Both the position numbers and the translations under genes were made by a program. Below the pieces are notes generated by a model. That model made no database searches and was not told the DNA's origin. It saw only the letters and a list, made by a program, of their open reading frames with translations. 64,000 bases of DNA from Butyriboletus loyo (taxonomy: Eukaryota > Basidiomycota > Agaricomycetes > Boletales > Boletaceae), in assembly GCA_038093515.1 (NCBI GenBank), contig JBBPSI010000051.1, positions 62,001 to 126,000 on the forward strand. Direction: 5' to 3'. This document shows positions 24,165 to 34,609 of this stretch, piece after piece. Numbering within the stretch: position 1 is the stretch's first letter; each line of letters begins with the position of its first letter.

Positions 24165-25102
24165 ATGTCCTCCTCATCCGATCTCGAGACTGGCATCACC
24201 CAGCATATTATCCAAAATAAAAAGAAATCAACGAAGACAAAGACAAAGACAAAGACAAAGACTAAACCGACTCTCGTTGTCGCTGCGGACCATGGGAAAA
24301 ACGAGGGTGAGGACCCACATTGGGCGTACGAACCTCCTGAGGGTACCGTGTTGCTCGACCACACCGTCGACGTCGGGGAATTCGAGTGGGACAAAATCAA
24401 AGATGATGACGACACCGAGATTTGGCTCATCCGAGCCCCAGAATCGGTACGTAGCAACGTTCTCTATCCTTATCTCCCTCAAGACATTCACGGACTGGTA
24501 GATCAAAGCGAAACATCTAGCAGGACTCGAGATCGACCCTCCCTCTTCATCACGGGCAGCTCGCGTTGGGGGTTTCACGAGAAAGCATACGACGTATGAT
24601 GTTTGGTCAATCGGCGACGACGATGCAGAGGTTGCAGGGGGTGACGAACTCCGAGGACTCTCCTGTTTGCTTCCCCGCAAGAGAAAAACGGGCAAGTTAT
24701 ACATTGGTGAGGGACATCGTTTTTTAATCTACAGGTTTTTGATCCTCATACACGCCGTCAGCTCCGAAAAATGTGTCGCAGCGCATTGTTATTTCTGCTC
24801 AGCCTTCGATAGCTACTGCTCCAGCTTCTCAACCTGTTGTTTACCAAAATCCACCCCGTCCATCTTATCCAAAGGACGTTCTCAAACATTCTTTCGTACC
24901 TTACGGTGCACGGTCTGAGCAGTTCCGGGCGGAGGACTTGGCAACAGACGTAGATGACAACGAGACTACGGTGGACAAGCCTACTAAGACGGCACCCTCA
25001 CCGAAAGATAAACTGGCGAAACCCAAAGAATCAAAAGGAAAAAAGCGTAAAGTCGATGGGGACTCCCCCAAAAAGTCGAAAAAGCATAAAGCGAACACTT
25101 AG
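24165..25102 (+). CDS. RPA34: RNA polymerase I subunit RPA34
   Basis: RPA34 forms the TFIIF-like RPA49-RPA34 dimer of RNA polymerase I and helps rRNA transcription elongation. Exon 1 (from 24165) encodes a start rich in Lys-Thr repeats from an AAAGAC-type hexamer repeat. It then has the family core FEWDKIKDDDDTEIWLIRAPE. The next exon begins near 24523 with GLEIDPPSSS and continues to GKLYI. The last exon starts near 24761 with APKNVSQRIVI and includes the HSFVPYG segment. The C-terminus is a long Lys-rich tail ending KKSKKHKANT, typical of this subunit. The exact donor after PES is ambiguous (GTACGT at 24447 or GTAGCA at 24451); the second keeps the frame. Confidence 0.85.
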
Positions 25103-25311
25103 ATACCCTCTCGTGTGTCCTTATGTTTCTGCCACGCTGAATGTCATTAAGCTCGAGGCGGAAAATATCCTTCCATGCCAGTTGAGCAGATAGTACAATG
25201 TAACGAGCAAGCATGGAGCTGCAAAGCAGAGTACACGTGAAGGCGAAGGTGAGTGATGAACATGAAGAATAAGATTAAGGTCAAAAACATAACGAATGCA
25301 TCCGCCACAAG
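25103..25311. other. convergent intergenic region
   Basis: This is a 209-bp gap between the 3' ends of RPA34 (+) and ADA3 (-). I see no gene or clear structure. Confidence 0.5.
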
Positions 25312-27561
25312 TCATCCGACATCCATCTCATCTTCCTGGGTAGCATTCTGATGTGTAGTAGTCCGTGGGCCATCCTCGATACCGTTCAGCTGAAGTGACC
25401 TCTGTGTGTCGTGTTTAAGAGCCTCCCCCAATCCATCATAGATACTCTTCGTGGGGAGACCCCATATCCGACCCAAGCATGTCCGTTCCTTCTCCTCAAA
25501 GACACCTCCTACCATCGCGACCCACCGTTGTCTGGTCTCGACCAATTGCTTCAGTTGATCTGGAACCACCAAATAAAGATCATCATCAGGGCCAAGACCG
25601 AGCGCGGAAGGTGGTGGTTTTGGTAATTCGACGGAAGTACCGCTACCATTTACGTTTCCGTTGACTTCGGGGCTCTTTTTTTTCTTCTTTCCGAGTTTCG
25701 GCGCGTCTTTTTTCTGGAGTTTACTGTAAAGGGCGACGATGCTTTTATCAAGAGAGTCCCGTAGTTCCAAGTACTCTTGATGTCCTAGGCGATCTCTAGC
25801 AACGCTTGCCAGGCGTTCCTTTCGAGCCTTGTTCATAGCTACCACCGTTCGGAGTTCGCCTTGTGCATGGCGGAGCGCGGTGGCGATCGGATCATCTACC
25901 CTGGCGGAGTAATCGGGCTGGAAGAGTCTCGGGTCAGAGAAGACAAAATTAGGAAGTGTACATCCATATAATTTACCGGCTCCCCCAACAAGCCATGAAA
26001 CCGCATCGTGTCTTGGATTCGTTCCTCAAGATCAGCGACGTTCACCTTCTCGCGTCTAGCAGCAGCAGCCCCAGTACCACCCGGTCGTCCCTCCATGGCA
26101 TCCTCGGCTGCCTTCACACCCTTCCATGATGTGGCAGCGTCCTGCATAGGAAGCAGGGCACTGATCAACCGTTCAGTGAGTGGACCATGACTCCGCTCCT
26201 CAGCCGAAAGGTCAGATTCCAAGAGCGTTGAAGGATCCCATTTCGGCAGAGCTGAACCATCATTGGTTCGGTGAGGTGCAAGTCCGGGTAATGGCCCACC
26301 GTAAAGTTCGGTATCCATTTCCTCCCAAACTTCCAAATAATGGCGTCCAAGTTTAGGCATGACATAAGGTTCCACGTCATCTCCTGTGAACTCGAGGAAA
26401 CCGATATCTTCTTCTTTAATGCCTCGTATCCAAGGCTCGATGCTCGTGTAGAACGTAGTGACTGGAATTTGTGAAGGTTGCTTGAGTTTGCTGAAATCCT
26501 CCGTAACATCTGTTGGCTGACTGGGCCCAGGCACAGGTGCGGGCGGTAGAGGAGGGCGTGCAGGGAGCAGTTGCACGGGTGGTGGGACAGCGAAATCAGG
26601 CAAGTGTAGTGACTACGTTTCTATTAGTGCTGCTCTTGACCATGATCAGAGGACCCACCTTGGCATGATTTAATGCGGACCCTACGACCTTGGGTTTGGG
26701 TGGTAAGGCTGATGGGGCATGGGTTGTTGGCACTGTCTTGATAGCCTTTCCAGTGTCTGTCGCATTCGTGGGTGAATTCTGAATTCTAATCATTCGGAGT
26801 GTTCACGGCGCACCTTCTAAATCGCTGCCGTCCTCCCGTTTGCGCTTTTTCTTCTTCCGCTTCAAGTCAGTGGGTAGCCTGAGTCCGTGTTCATAAGGGA
26901 TTTAGAGTGAACTACATTAGGGAGTGCTTACGGTCGACGAGGATCCTGAGACAACTTGACAGATGACAGGGCTGATGTCGGTAGCAAGGAGGGTCGGGCC
27001 TTTGCAGACCCGTTAATTGTAGTAGTGGAATAGCCCTGTTCATCTGCATCCAAGAGCGGCGTGACTGCGATGGTCAAGGCATCCGGCAGAAGATGACCAA
27101 TGCCACAGAGATGTTGTGTCACATACCCATACGACACGATACAAGGTGCCGCGTGGACGCAGGACGCAATACGTATTTTTTTCGCGCGAATGCAACCGTT
27201 CCGTATTTCAAAACCAGATCAGGCATTTGATACGAGAAAACCGATAAGGCGAACAAGGAGACTGGATCAGTACCATCGCGCGAACGAGGTGCAAAGACGT
27301 ACAGCCGCGCTCTCGGTTAACTTTGTCCACCGCCTTTGCTTTCCCCTTTACTTTCTCCTTTGCTCGCCGCATGGACTCCTCGATCGTTTTAAGGTCATCG
27401 CCAGCCTTCTTCGCGCGCTCAAGTGTCTTCTGGCGGAGGAGTTGTAGCTCGGAATGGAGTAATTCGAGCTCATCTATCGGAGGTACGGCTTCGGACTGGT
27501 TCTTGAACAGCGAAGACCGACCGGCAGAGGGTAGAGTGTAAGGTACTAGCTTGGACGACAT
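25312..27561 (-). CDS. NGG1: SAGA/ADA complex adaptor subunit Ada3
   Basis: Ada3 links the GCN5 acetyltransferase and Ada2 in the SAGA coactivator. The start at 27561 gives MSSKLVPYTLPSAGRSS followed by a coiled-coil region (ELELLHSELQLLRQK...) and a basic stretch. Middle exons (about 26.8-27.1 kb) are low-complexity, Thr/Pro/Lys-rich. The conserved C-terminal half starts near 26500 with FYTSIEPWIRGIKEEDIGFLEF, the Ada3 signature. It continues through an Ala-rich region, ERIQDTMRFHGLLGEP, an intron near 25980-25915, and the final exon with DYSARVDDPIATALR and a long helical region containing a Lys-rich insert. The stop is at 25312. Total length is about 600 aa, close to fungal Ada3. Some middle exon borders are uncertain. 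It is divergent from the SLC41 gene. Confidence 0.88.
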
Positions 27562-27825
27562 GACGGCAGCTCGGAGGACAGCGAGCACCGCGAACGTGGA
27601 GATTTGTGTTCGGAACGAGTGCTAGAGGCCCCAAAGGGAGTGAATCGGACGTCCGACGCGATGAAAGCGAGCTGCTGGACGTTAGATTGCAAGAAGCCGC
27701 CAGGTGAGAACGAGCCAATGCCAGTGCTACGTTCAGTCACTGTATCATGACCGTCTGTTTTGCTGCTTATTATGTAATACACACATTCCCACACATCCAC
27801 GGCAGCGACGACCACGACGACGGCC

Positions 27826-29688
27826 ATGAATGGCTCAGCCCAGGACAGACCGCCACCACTGCCATCCGGGGACCCTTTCATCATCGACGAGAATATTGAG
27901 CTCGGTGACTTGCGTACCAGCCCTGAGCCACTCTCTCCTAAAAACGGTATCCTGTACGAATTCAACGACGACCTCGATGCAGACGACTTGGACCATGCGG
28001 ACGACGGGAATACAGCGCTCTTGGGCGCAGAGGGAAGGACCAGAGGTACAGAGCGGTTGAACTCTGCCGGGTGGAGACAAGTGAGCAGCATCGTCCTCGA
28101 GGTATGTGTCCGTTTCCAACGCAATTAACGGGAAATCGCATGACAAGAGCATAGAGCGCACCGATATTGCTACTTACCACTGTCAGCCTTTTATTCACCG
28201 GTGAGCTCTTGGACCACGTGTCGGTAAGTCCAACCTATGCATGGCCTACCGGGAAATGCGCCAACATTCGAACAGCGTTGGAAAGCCATGAGGACAATTG
28301 GCGAGTTCATCATGATAATTCCTGTGATCATGAACCTCAAAGGAAATCTTGAAATGAATCTCTCTGCAAGGCTGGGGACCGCTGCGAACATGGGCGAACT
28401 CGACGATCCCAAACGTCGCCGTAAAATTATCCTTGGAAATCTGGCTCTTCTCCAAGTCCAGGCAACCGTGGTGGCTTGTGTAGCTGCTTCAGTTGCCGTG
28501 CTTCTAGCCTCTCTTGTTCCAAATCCTCCACCTACATCTTCAGAGGATGCAGTACTTAATAATACGATGCATCTTGCCGTGAGAGCAACCCATCCTTTGC
28601 CTATTAACACAGGACTGCCCAGGTCTGGACTGATTGAGTAGGCGCCGAAATACTCCGCTCTATCCTTTAACCTCATCCTTCGGTCAGATTTGTCATGGTC
28701 GCAGCATCTTCAATGCTTTCCACCTGCATGGCAAGCATTATTCTTGGATCATTCATGTGTTTTCTTGTTGTGCTATGTCGCCGTTATGGGCGTGACCCAG
28801 GTTTGCACCTTCATTGCAACCTCTCCTCTCAACCTGACTGGACATCCTCAGACAACATAGCTCCGCCGGTCGCGAATTTCCTTGGCGATTTGGTGACGTT
28901 GTCTCTCTTAGGGAGTATTAGCTCCGTTTTAATCAACTTCGTTAACACGGCACTGCCTCTTATCATTGCAATACTTCTAACATGTTCCGCAGTAGCATGT
29001 GCTGTTGTCGTGCGAGGGAACAGCGTGGTCAAAGACCTCATATGGCAGGGTTGGACACCACTTTTTGGTGCCATGGTCATCAGTTGCGGGACCGGTATCG
29101 TCCTCGATACATTTGCTTCCAGATACCCAGGATTTCCTCTGCTCGCTGTCGTAATTAGTGGTGAGCTCTACTTTCGCGTCGGTCCCCACCGACCACTGAA
29201 TATCGAATCCTTGTAGGTTTACCGGGAAGTGTAGGGTCTATATTTATCTCCCGTCTCTCGACCTCTCTACATGCTGCTGCTTCCCATATCTCTAATTTCA
29301 GAGATACAGGGCCATCACCTCGGCTCGTCATGATCACGCTCGTCTTGGTGACGGTACCGATAGAATTCATCTTTCTTTTAATACTTCGTAGTTTCGGCTG
29401 GCTTAAACTACCTATCTTATTTGCCATCCTCTCCCTCACTTTCTTCTGCTGTGCAGTAAGTGCTCTATGCTCGGTTTCTTGTTCTCGAACTCGTTCTAAA
29501 TGATGTGACAGGTTTGGATATCCCTCATCGTTGCACAATCGCTCACGTATTATCTATGGTCGAAGGGGTTGGATCCTGACATACACGCGTTACCTATTCA
29601 CTCCGCGCTGATGGACTTGATAGGGCAGTTGCTCCTTGTGTTATGTTTTACGTTAGTCTCGTCCGTAGGCGTAACATTACAGATGTAA
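27826..29688 (+). CDS. SLC41/MgtE-type divalent cation transporter
   Basis: This is a membrane Mg2+ or related divalent cation transporter of the eukaryotic SLC41 family, which carries two MgtE-like domains. The hydrophilic N-terminus (about 90 residues) is acidic, with DDLDADDLDHADD. Exon 2 starts the first membrane segment (LLLTTVSLLFTGELLDHV). After an intron near 28225-28290, the first MgtE domain shows MIIPVIMNLKGNLEMN followed by SARLGTAANMG, the diagnostic block. The second domain carries APPVANFLGDLVTLSLLG (about 28860-28915), equivalent to the second MgtE repeat. Further helices follow, with introns near 28640-28685, 29155-29220, 29455-29510 and others. The open frame ends at a TAA at 29686-29688 after VGVTLQM. 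Probably located in the plasma membrane or vacuole; substrate specificity is inferred from the family only. Confidence 0.85.
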
Positions 29689-29878
29689 GCAATCCCAGTT
29701 TTGACTGGTCGACCACCCAATGGCAGACAATGCTACTGACGCTCGCGTTGTCCCCTTGTGACCTCCAGTTACCAGTACCACCGCAACAGGTGAGGGCGAT
29801 GGGATATCCCTAACAACACCAGTACATTATATACACCAAAAGACGGGCTCCGACCGCAGAAAGGAAACATCTTCCCAG

Positions 29879-31852
29879 TCAAGATATGTCGACGTCGAAA
29901 TCCAACGGTGTCATTGGTTCCTGCCCCGACTCTGCCTCCGCGGCAGCATCGGGATCTACATCCGTCAAATCCTTCTCGTCCTTTTCCTTGTCCTTGTCTT
30001 TCTCCTTTTCCTTGTCCGTCCCCGCTCTCACCCTCGACTTACGTGACTTCCTGCTTCTCGGCTTCGCAGCCTTGGTTGTCGACGCCGCCCCATTTTCATC
30101 TCCGTCCTCCCCCCCGTCATTTCTCGCGGCCGCAGCGCTTGTCCTACTCCTTCCCCGACCCCGCCCCCGTTTCCCCATCCCTCGCGATCGACGCGCGGGG
30201 ATCGAAGTCCGCCTCGCGCTGACCGACGAACATGGCTCCTGGTCCACGTCGTTCTCCCCATCAAAGTACTCATTCCTCGTCGTCGTCCGATCGCTCCGTC
30301 TCTCCCCAGCCAACGCCGTCCCCCGTTCTTCATCTTTCTCCTCCTGCGTTCTTTCCTCGTCTGCGAGAAGCCCTTCAAGATCCGGTGGTATCTCCTGCAT
30401 CGCCACGCTCGGCGCGCCTTGCAGGTATCTGAGTTTATTACGGATGCCAATCGTGATTTTCTGCAAGGAGGCAGGTGAATTTTGGTTCTCGACGCGACCG
30501 GTCAGTGGGGGGTGGAGTTTCCATTCAGAGTCTCGGAAGAACGAATCATAGACCGTTGCTGGAAGCTCGTCCGGGATCTCAGCGCCGACAAGTACGGCCG
30601 TCTCGTACGCCCAACACCGGCTGACGTTTTTGATGGTATACCCGCCTCCGCCAAGGACTAACAATGGCACATTAAATTTGCGCACAAAGTTGACACATTC
30701 CCCGTGCCCTGCGATGGACAAATTGAATGCGCCCAATCTGTCACAGCCCAAGGAATCTGCACCACATTGGAGGACTATTGCGGTCGGACGAAAGGCGGCG
30801 ACGGCGTCTTCAATGACGGTTTTGAACACGGTGAGATACATCTCGTCGTCGATACCGTCTTGGAGTGGTACGTTGAGGCAAAAGTGTTTTCCCAAGTTGG
30901 CGCCGTTGTCGTCGAGCTTGCCCGTCCCGGGAAAGAATTCACCTGTGTATTTGTGAAATGACACGGTCATGACGCGATTTGAGTGATAGAACGCGAGCTC
31001 CACGCCGTCACCGTGGTGAATATCGATGTCAATATAGAGCACCCTTGGATGATATCTGGGAGGGTAGTTGCAGGGCCCGTGATGCACTTGGAGTTGTTCC
31101 TCCTACCTAAGAAGCTCGAGTATCGCAAGCACGATGTCGTTCACATAGCAAAAACCGCTTGCTTCCCCTCGTTTCGCATGGTGGAGACCACCTGACCAAT
31201 TTATCGCGGTGTCGCAAGTGCCAGCGCAAAGCTTTCGTGCACCAGCGAGTGATGCACCGGCATACATACGACAAAAATGATACATGTCAGAAAATATAGG
31301 ACAATCTTCGACACAGTTGAATGTATCGATAAGATGTCTCATATCGTTTTGATTTCCCGGAGTCACTCTGTATGACCGACGCTCAGCACAGGTGGTATAT
31401 CCCATCACACGCTGGGACGCTCACCTCGATAAAAACTCAACGTAGTCATGGTCGTGGTACATTTCGAGTTCTGCTTGCGTCGCAGGGCGCGGGTTATACA
31501 TGTGGTGGATCTGTTTGTCCAAACCATAACCCATGACGAGCGCGTTCGTGAGTGTGAGCCGATGCGGTTTCATCGGGTGTCGTTCCTAAACAAGAACATT
31601 CATGACCGCCGATCCGACCAGTACGACGAATTGCGCACCCCATAATGATATTCGCCGACGCCCTTTGGAAAAAAATAAGACACTATTGGACGCGAGTGCG
31701 GCTTTTCTTTCATTTCAAGTTTCGATACATCATCTCGACCAGCATCGACTTACGTTCACATATTCAGTGATGGGTTGGGCGGTTCCGTGAGGACCTCGAT
31801 CATCGAAGTAGGCAGTTGCAGAGAAGGTCGCAGATTGAGCGCTTCGAATCAT
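29879..31852 (-). CDS. HOS2: class I histone deacetylase, HOS2/HDAC3 type
   Basis: This is a zinc-dependent deacetylase, probably the catalytic subunit of a SET3/SMRT-like complex. The start at 31852 encodes a short N-terminus, then exons with GVGEYHYG and [39 protein letters not shown] is followed by [20 protein letters not shown], with the catalytic His pair. After an intron near 31103-31060 come [13 protein letters not shown] (zinc ligands), [12 protein letters not shown] and [22 protein letters not shown]3-like residues (FHYG/EYHYG, HRLTLT and the LHPP segment) favour HOS2 over RPD3. The last ~190 residues are a low-complexity Lys/Glu/Asp/Arg tail ending [10 protein letters not shown], much longer than in the yeast protein. 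The first intron junction is uncertain. Long plus-strand ORFs here (29886-30551) are shadows. Confidence 0.93.
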
Positions 31853-32173
31853 GTCTGCGATTATCAAGATCGGCAAAAGAGTTGCGCAGGATGTGAGACA
31901 CGAGATGTACGTCGTCGACGTTGACAATGGAAAGCCGTGTTATCCGAGTAGGTCAATACTGCAAGTTCTGGAACAGAAAACTTGTGTGAGCAGTTTTTTG
32001 AATGGCTTGTCGATACATAAACCCTGCTGTACGATCCCAACTTGCCTTGTAGTGATCTTCTCCCAACTCTGGTTGGAGATTGAATTAGTGACTCGATTGA
32101 AAGGGAGGAAGCTAGAACTCGTATGCAGACCAAGGCTTATGTAACGTCTTGCTCGTCGTCTCCCGCGTCCATC

Positions 32174-33218
32174 ATGAAGGCGTTTCTGTTCTCTGCGTGT
32201 ATTCTTGTGCTTTTAGCGCACGCGACTTCTGGATCCTCGGGAGACAGATCTACCGAGTTTCAAAACTGTGTCTCGACGTGCTATGGTGATCATTGTCACC
32301 CATGGACGACCCTCCCACTCGACTTGCGCTTGACGCGTTGGACGTGCACGGACGACTGTAAATACCAATGCATGCACATGCTGACCGACGATGCGGTCAG
32401 GCTTGGTCGAGGCATCCAACAATACTACGGCAAATGGCCCTTCTGGCGCTTCCTCGGCGTGCAAGAACCTGCCTCCGTCGCGTTCTCCCTCTGGAACATG
32501 TGGTTTCATCTGCAAGGTGCTCGCCAGGTCCGCCGAAAAATACCTACGAGTCATCCATTGAGAGGATACTATCTTACATGGGCATACGTGAGCGTCAATG
32601 CATGGACATGGTCAGCGGTATTTCATACGAGAGGTGAGGATCGTGTGTCTGGTGCTTTTTTTGTCTGACAAGCGCGTAGATTTACCACTCACTGAGAAGC
32701 TGGATTACTTATCGGCTGCGCTGGCCATCCTCTACGCGCTCTACTACACAGTCATCCGCGTAGCAAACTTGTATCCTCGGTCATCCAAACTCGACGACAA
32801 TGGACGCTCGCTCTTGCGCTTCGGATGGTCTGCGTTGTGCATCGTTGTCTATCTGTCTCACGTCACATATCTAAGTGTACTGCCTCGATTCGACTATACC
32901 TATAACATGGTACTCAACATCGTCCTCGGAATCTCTCACAACATCATGTGGTTGTTGTACTCCCTCCCGGTTCCGTTTTTCCAACGCTTCCCTTATGCAT
33001 CCAAGACATACTATCCACGGCATACCTACAAAGCAGGCATCTTTGTGCTTCTAACCACGGCCGCGACCGCACTCGAGCTATTCGACTTTCCACCCCTGGG
33101 CCGCATCCTGGATGCACATGCTCTTTGGCACTTGAGCACAGCTCCCATCGCCAAGTTCTGGTACGACTTCCTTGTCAAAGACTCCCTTGATGAAGGCTGG
33201 CGGCCAAGTCAAAAGTGA
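32174..33218 (+). CDS. PER1: PER1/PGAP3 GPI-anchor remodelling protein
   Basis: Exons 32174-32633 and 32680-33218 with a 46-bp intron encode 332 aa, the usual size. PER1 is an ER-membrane hydrolase of the CREST superfamily that removes the sn-2 acyl chain of GPI anchors. Residues 1-19 are a signal peptide. The luminal domain has paired cysteines (NCVSTCYGDHC, CTDDCKYQCM). The conserved catalytic region appears as [24 protein letters not shown] across the intron, and the C-terminal part as DAHALWHLST, with conserved Asp and His. About seven hydrophobic segments follow the first domain. The protein ends in a hydrophilic tail (EGWRPSQK). The gene is divergent from HOS2. Confidence 0.94.
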
Positions 33219-33555
33219 GGATGACACAATAATTAAATGTTCCTACATTCAACTAAATAACTTCTAGTTGACGGGGTTCACCTTCTCACCACTGTCTTTA
33301 CGAGATAACCAATGGAGTGAAAGATTACGCCAGACTTCCTGTTCTACGTTTACCCTCGACGATCAACAACGAGACTGCTCCAAAAGATATATTAGCGATT
33401 CGTTCCGAGGAGCAACTCTGAAAAAGATAGACCTATAATAGCGTCCGCTGATTCGATGACCGAATTATCGATCTCCAAGTGTGCATATTGTGATATCATG
33501 CCCACCAAGAAGTATCGCTTGTGTTGGTAAAACGTTGCAAGGGGACGTTTGATCT
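33219..33555. other. convergent intergenic region
   Basis: This lies between the 3' ends of PER1 (+) and the DUF6593-like gene (-). I see no gene. It is AT-richer than the flanking exons. Confidence 0.45.
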
Positions 33556-34059
33556 TCATCCCTTCTTCCGCACTATGAAGCTACTATGCGTGTCATCCAG
33601 ACGTCCCAACCCAAACCACGTTCGAACACTCACTTCCAATTCCTTATTCGTTACGCTCCATGCAAACGTGTTCCCTTCGCCGTCATCGAATTGCCACCGG
33701 CTACAATCCGCGAAATCTCATGAGCTTTCCACGACGAAACCACCCTGCCAAGACTATTGGTATCAAAACGCGCGAGAATATTCACACCTTTCCCCTGGCC
33801 TCGTCCCATCGACTCTCTTGATCCACTGTTCTTCGGGTTCGAATTCCCTGCCGTACATGCTCACCACAACAGGTTTGTTTACTTCCTTTCGAATGCTCCC
33901 CGTGAGCTCATACATGCCCGTACGCGGATCGAGTCTCCGCACGGTCGTCAAATTGGGCACCCACTCGGGCGTTTGAATATCGTAGTAGATCGCGTCGGAT
34001 TCATTGGACAAGGTCGTGTTGAGCAGAGACGCCGTCGTGAACGTCAGGTTTTGGGACAT
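33556..34059 (-). CDS. DUF6593-like small protein
   Basis: The first exon (34059 to about 33790) reads MSQNLTFTTASLLNTTLSNE, then IYYDIQTPEW and TTVRRLDPRTG. After an intron near 33780-33740, a second open stretch includes a Trp-Gln-Phe-Asp-Asp-Gly-Glu-Gly motif followed by FAWSVTNKELE. This arrangement resembles the DUF6593 domain, a family common in mushroom-forming fungi and of unknown function. The frame then stays open to a stop at 33556-33558; a further intron with a GTGAGT donor near 33632 is possible and would change the C-terminus. No signal peptide or membrane segment is seen. A TATATAAGG box lies about 140 bp upstream, at 34205-34197 on the minus strand. The family call is from memory of its pattern, so it is moderate. 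Confidence 0.55.
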
Positions 34060-34609
34060 GGCGATGATGAACGGCGGCTGTCCTTTCCGCTTTTTTCAAG
34101 GACCCGGAAGTGGAACGCGGGAAGGGCGGGTGGAAAGAAGAAGAAAATGAAACAATGATGTGCGCTCTGGAGGAATCCCCCACCTCGATCCGAGCGCCTT
34201 ATATACCTGTCCGACAATACTAAAAAGCTATACAGGAGAGGGACGGGCTCACGCCCACACCCATCATTTCGGCCCACCTCGTTCTTGCGGTCGTTCCCTC
34301 GCTCTCGTGGGTCGTTTCGCACACCCAATTGCAACGGATTCGAAGCTGGGCCAGACCACGGCGTTGCTTAGCCACAGTACCCACACCGCTCCTGCGAAGA
34401 GATACAGAAATAGTGTCCAGTGCGATGCGCACAGTTTTGTTTTATTTTTCCCTCGGCGGCGACCAGGTATGCAGCGCCTGTCTTGCACCCTTGGAGGTTG
34501 GACAGCGCCTGCTGGTTGGTGAGTCTGTGCGCGCGGGGGGAACAAAGTGAGGGGGCCGGTGCGCTCGGACGCTCCGAGCAATGCAACCGAACTAGACGTA
34601 TCGATGTAA
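34060..34609. other. intergenic, promoter of the DUF6593-like gene
   Basis: This contains the upstream region of the DUF6593-like gene. Several overlapping ORFs of 60-150 codons exist on both strands but show no family pattern. The left border of the permease duplication follows at about 34610. Confidence 0.45.

Noticed and set aside
29886..30551. 221-codon plus-strand ORF rich in Ser/Phe
   Set aside because: It is antisense to the HOS2 C-terminal tail; its composition is the mirror of the Lys/Glu/Arg codons.
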